Under the pieces are notes generated by a model. That model made no database searches and had not been told where the DNA came from. It was given only the letters and a program-made list of their open reading frames with translations. From NCBI GenBank assembly GCA_018780645.1, contig JADMJJ010000039.1, forward strand, positions 1 through 62,605: a stretch of DNA of 62,605 nucleotides, read 5' to 3'. Shown piece by piece: positions 60,276 through 62,605 of the stretch (position 1 is the first letter of the stretch; every line of letters begins with the position of its first letter). The stretch is from Burkholderiaceae bacterium. Lineage in GTDB: Bacteria; Pseudomonadota; Gammaproteobacteria; Burkholderiales; Burkholderiaceae_C. A program made the position numbers and the translations under genes.

Positions 60276-61361
60276 CTAGGGATTGTGCCTTGGATCGCGC
60301 ACGTCCAAGGCCTGGGTTTGCGCAAAGGCGTCCACGTTTTGCTCAGCGGCGTGAAGAGTTTGCGTGCCTGGGCTCGGCGTGCTGGCCAGATCGAGATCCA
60401 GGTCGGGCGCTGCCTCGACCAGTTGCAGGGCCACGGCATCCAGATCGTCGGCAAACTGATCGCCATTGGCGTAGCGCAGCTCGGGGCGCTTTTCCAGCGC
60501 CAGGGCCACGACCATGGCCAGCGCTTCAGGCAGCGGCGGCCGCAGGCGGCGCACATCGGCGGCGGGCTCGTTGGCAATGGCATTCATCAGCCGCGCCATC
60601 GACTCGGCCTGGTGCGGCAACTGGCCGGTCAGCATCTGGAACAGCAGCACGCCCAGCGAGTAGAGATCGCTGCGGCCGTCCACCCTGAGGCCGGCGAGTT
60701 GCTCGGGCGACATGAAGGACGGCGTGCCCAGTACAAGGCCTGTGCGCGTGCGGCTGCCGTCGGCAATGCGCGCGATGCCGAAGTCGCTGAGCTTGACGCT
60801 GTCCTGCAACGGATCGACCAGCACATTGGCCGGCTTGATATCGCGGTGCACCACCCCTTGGCGGTGTGCGTAGGCCAGCGCACGGGCCAAGCGTGCGGTG
60901 ATCTTCAGCACCTGGCTCACCGGCAACAGCTGACCGCTGCGCGAATAGGCACTCAAGTCCTGGCCCTGCACAAGCTCCATGACAATCCAGGCATCCGGCC
61001 CGGCCTCGCCGGAATCAAGCACTTCGAGGATGTCCGGGTGATGCAGGCTGCTGGCAGCGCGTGACTCGCGCAGGAAGCGCTGCCGCACTTCGGCCAGATC
61101 CTCGGGCGAGAATTCGCGCTGAAGCGACAGCAGCTTGAGTGCCACCTGGCGCCCGGATTGCAGATCGGTGGCCAGATAGACCGCGCCCATGGAGCCGCGC
61201 CCCAATTCGCCATCGCGTCGATAGCGTGCCAGGCCCATGGCTGGCGCAGCATCTGCCGCCAGCGGCTCGGTCGCAACGGGCGGCTCAGGACGGCTTGGCA
61301 CCACCGCAGGCTCCTGCGCCCTGCCCAGCAAGCGCCGCCAAAAGCCTGGGGAGTCACTCAT
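60276..61361 (-). CDS. Hanks-type Ser/Thr protein kinase
   Basis: The 361-residue protein has an N-terminal linker then a kinase domain: GELGRGSMGAVYLA near 51, catalytic Lys in VALKLL, HRDIKPANVLVD near 173, DFGIAR near 192 and GTPSFMSPEQLAG near 210. No transmembrane segment or PASTA domain is seen, so it is cytosolic. It is followed by the PP2C phosphatase and the FHA protein. ATG 61361 is chosen as MSDSPGFWRRLL. Confidence 0.92.
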   Translation of the reverse strand: MSDSPGFWRRLLGRAQEPAVVPSRPEPPVATEPLAADAAPAMGLARYRRDGELGRGSMGAVYLATDLQSGRQVALKLLSLQREFSPEDLAEVRQRFLRESRAASSLHHPDILEVLDSGEAGPDAWIVMELVQGQDLSAYSRSGQLLPVSQVLKITARLARALAYAHRQGVVHRDIKPANVLVDPLQDSVKLSDFGIARIADGSRTRTGLVLGTPSFMSPEQLAGLRVDGRSDLYSLGVLLFQMLTGQLPHQAESMARLMNAIANEPAADVRRLRPPLPEALAMVVALALEKRPELRYANGDQFADDLDAVALQLVEAAPDLDLDLASTPSPGTQTLHAAEQNVDAFAQTQALDVRDPRHNP

Positions 61362-61380
61362 GGCGGCACGGGGGCAAGGC

Positions 61381-62109
61381 TCAGGTTTCGACAGCCTGGC
61401 GTCGGGACACGAGCTTGCCAACGGCCAGCACGAGCAGCGCACCGATCACGCCGGCTGCGTAATTGAACATGCTGCTCACCTGCATCGCATCACCCTTGCC
61501 GGCCTCCATTGGCACCCACTTCTCCAGCGCCGGGTCGCCGACGACCATGGTACCGGCGATCCAGCCCAGCAGCATGGCGCCCAGCGTGATGACGATAGGG
61601 AAGCGATCCATCAGCTTGATGACCAGTTGGCTGCCCCAGACGATGATGGGAATGGACACCACCAGACCGAAGATCACCAGAATCATTTCATGGCCGCCGC
61701 CGGCGGACTCGGCCGCACCGGCAATGGCAATGACGTTGTCCAGGCTCATCACGAAATCCGCCACGATGACGGTCTTGACGGCGGCCCAAAGCTTGTCGCT
61801 GGACTGGATGTTGCTGTGCTCGTCACCGTCTTCAGGCAGCAGCAGCTTGATGCCGATCCACAGCAACAGCACCGCGCCAACGATCTTCAGATACGGCACC
61901 TGCAGCAGGGTCAGCGCAAAGAAGATCAGGATCACGCGCAGGATGATGGCGCCGAAGGTACCCCACATGATGCCCAGGCGCCGCTGCGCCGGCGGCAGCT
62001 TGCGGCAGGCCAGCGCGATCACGACCGCGTTGTCGCCACCCAGCAGGATGTCGATCATGATGATCTGCGCGACGGCGAGCCAGAACTCGGGGGTCAAAAA
62101 CTGTTCCAT
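61381..62109 (-). CDS. TerC-family integral membrane protein
   Basis: The 242-residue protein has about seven membrane helices and the TerC motif region (IIMIDILLGGDNAVVIALA near residue 18, VIVADFVMSLDNVIAIAGAAES near 96). TerC proteins act in metal export and tellurite resistance-related functions. The acidic GGDN and LDN sites are typical metal ligands. It lies 19 bases upstream of the Ser/Thr kinase gene on the same strand. Specific ion unknown. Confidence 0.9.
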   Translation of the reverse strand: MEQFLTPEFWLAVAQIIMIDILLGGDNAVVIALACRKLPPAQRRLGIMWGTFGAIILRVILIFFALTLLQVPYLKIVGAVLLLWIGIKLLLPEDGDEHSNIQSSDKLWAAVKTVIVADFVMSLDNVIAIAGAAESAGGGHEMILVIFGLVVSIPIIVWGSQLVIKLMDRFPIVITLGAMLLGWIAGTMVVGDPALEKWVPMEAGKGDAMQVSSMFNYAAGVIGALLVLAVGKLVSRRQAVET

Positions 62110-62226
62110 GATGCGATCTTAAGGCGTGGGCCTGGGGGCGTGGGTGTGACGGCAATGTGCGCGCGTCCGTAAGTGTCGCCGCAGCGGGGCAAGCCAAGGT
62201 GCGGGGTTATACGCATCTGAAACGGA

Positions 62227-62248
62227 AAGGCCGCCCGTGGGCGGCCTT
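62227..62248 (-). terminator. Rho-independent terminator downstream of sucD
   Basis: AAGGCCGCCC and GGGCGGCCTT form a 10-base-pair stem with loop GT. On the minus strand it is followed by TTTCCGTTTC, 23 bases after the sucD stop. Confidence 0.7.
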
Positions 62249-62270
62249 GCGGACCTTGGATCGGCGAAGA

Positions 62271-62605
62271 TCAGAGCAAGGCCTTCAGCAGCTTGGCCAT
62301 TTCGGACGGATTGCGCGTGACGGTGAAGCCGCAGGCTTCCATCACTTCCAGCTTGGCGTCGGCCGTGTCAGCGCCGCCCGAGATCAGCGCACCGGCGTGG
62401 CCCATGCGCTTGCCCGCCGGGGCTGTGACGCCGGCGATGAAGCCGACGATGGGCTTCTTCATATGGTCTTTGCACCAGCGGGCGGCTTCGGCTTCATCCG
62501 GACCACCGATCTCGCCGATCATGATCACCGCGTCGGTGTCGGGATCGTCATTGAAGGCCTTCATCACGTCGATGTGCTTCAGGCCGTTGATCGGGTCGCC
62601 ACCGA
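62271..62605 (-). CDS. sucD: Succinate-CoA ligase (ADP-forming) subunit alpha, C-terminal part (cut by window edge)
   Basis: The frame is open to the last base. The 111 visible residues match the SucD C-terminal domain: GDPINGLKHIDVMKAF, MIGEIGGPDEAEAA and the C-terminal VTAPAGKRMGHAGALISGG region with the active-site histidine context. It makes succinyl-CoA/succinate in the TCA cycle with SucC. The N-terminus lies beyond the window; sucC is expected upstream. Confidence 0.95.
   Translation of the reverse strand, partial: GGDPINGLKHIDVMKAFNDDPDTDAVIMIGEIGGPDEAEAARWCKDHMKKPIVGFIAGVTAPAGKRMGHAGALISGGADTADAKLEVMEACGFTVTRNPSEMAKLLKALL

Overview
The window looks like chromosomal DNA from a GC-rich betaproteobacterium of the Burkholderiales, most like the Roseateles/Paucibacter/Sphaerotilaceae group. 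This is inferred from two PEP-CTERM proteins (one of the MHFG type), a PilA gene followed by PglL-type ligases, an alanine/lysine-rich H1-like SWIB protein, a PiuC/Fiu/TonB iron cluster and the overall codon style. No rRNA, tRNA or CRISPR array was seen, so the placement rests on gene content only.

Positions 1 to about 22,740 are an accessory defence and mobility island. It opens with the cut-off N-terminus of a tyrosine-recombinase-like integrase. A tightly packed plus-strand run follows: a type I restriction-modification system (HTH-HsdM fusion, HsdS, DinD, HsdR), a YgjP-like metallopeptidase, and a two-gene CBASS-like pair (SLATT effector and CD-NTase). Facing it on the minus strand is a translationally coupled serine recombinase, ParB, ParB/RepB-C module with a small zinc-finger protein upstream. 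Next come a zeta-toxin pair and a small RHH regulator. The RHH gene is divergent from a five-gene bacterial ubiquitination-like operon: ubiquitin-like protein, E2-like, JAB-E1 fusion, DUF6527-like and SDH-family serine protease. The right end holds a PEP-CTERM protein, an XRE regulator divergent from small unknown genes, and a HExxH peptidase. About 0.9 kb without a convincing gene then leads into backbone DNA.

From about 22,740 to the end the DNA is visibly more uniform and GC-rich and reads as core genome. It carries a LytS/LytTR two-component pair with a GIN-domain protein, a cupin, RecQ, a LysR/methyltransferase divergent pair, a MipA porin-like gene, two paralogous S9 peptidases around a hybrid histidine kinase, two tiny membrane proteins, UvrA, an MHFG PEP-CTERM protein, an amidohydrolase and a single-domain receiver, and a SWIB/H1-like protein. 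An iron-uptake cluster (tonB, exbB, exbD, Fiu-like receptor, PiuC, FMN oxidase) sits behind a clear Fur-box-like site. Then come a holin-fold membrane protein, a BepA-like protease, MoaC, two PglL/Wzy-type ligases and PilA with a sigma-54-type promoter, a beta-lactamase-fold hydrolase, an FHA/PP2C/Ser-Thr kinase group, TerC and the 3' part of sucD.

The most notable parts are the ubiquitination-like operon with a possible dedicated RHH operator, the restriction-CBASS run that may be controlled by an HTH fused to HsdM, and the recombinase-ParB-RepB module.
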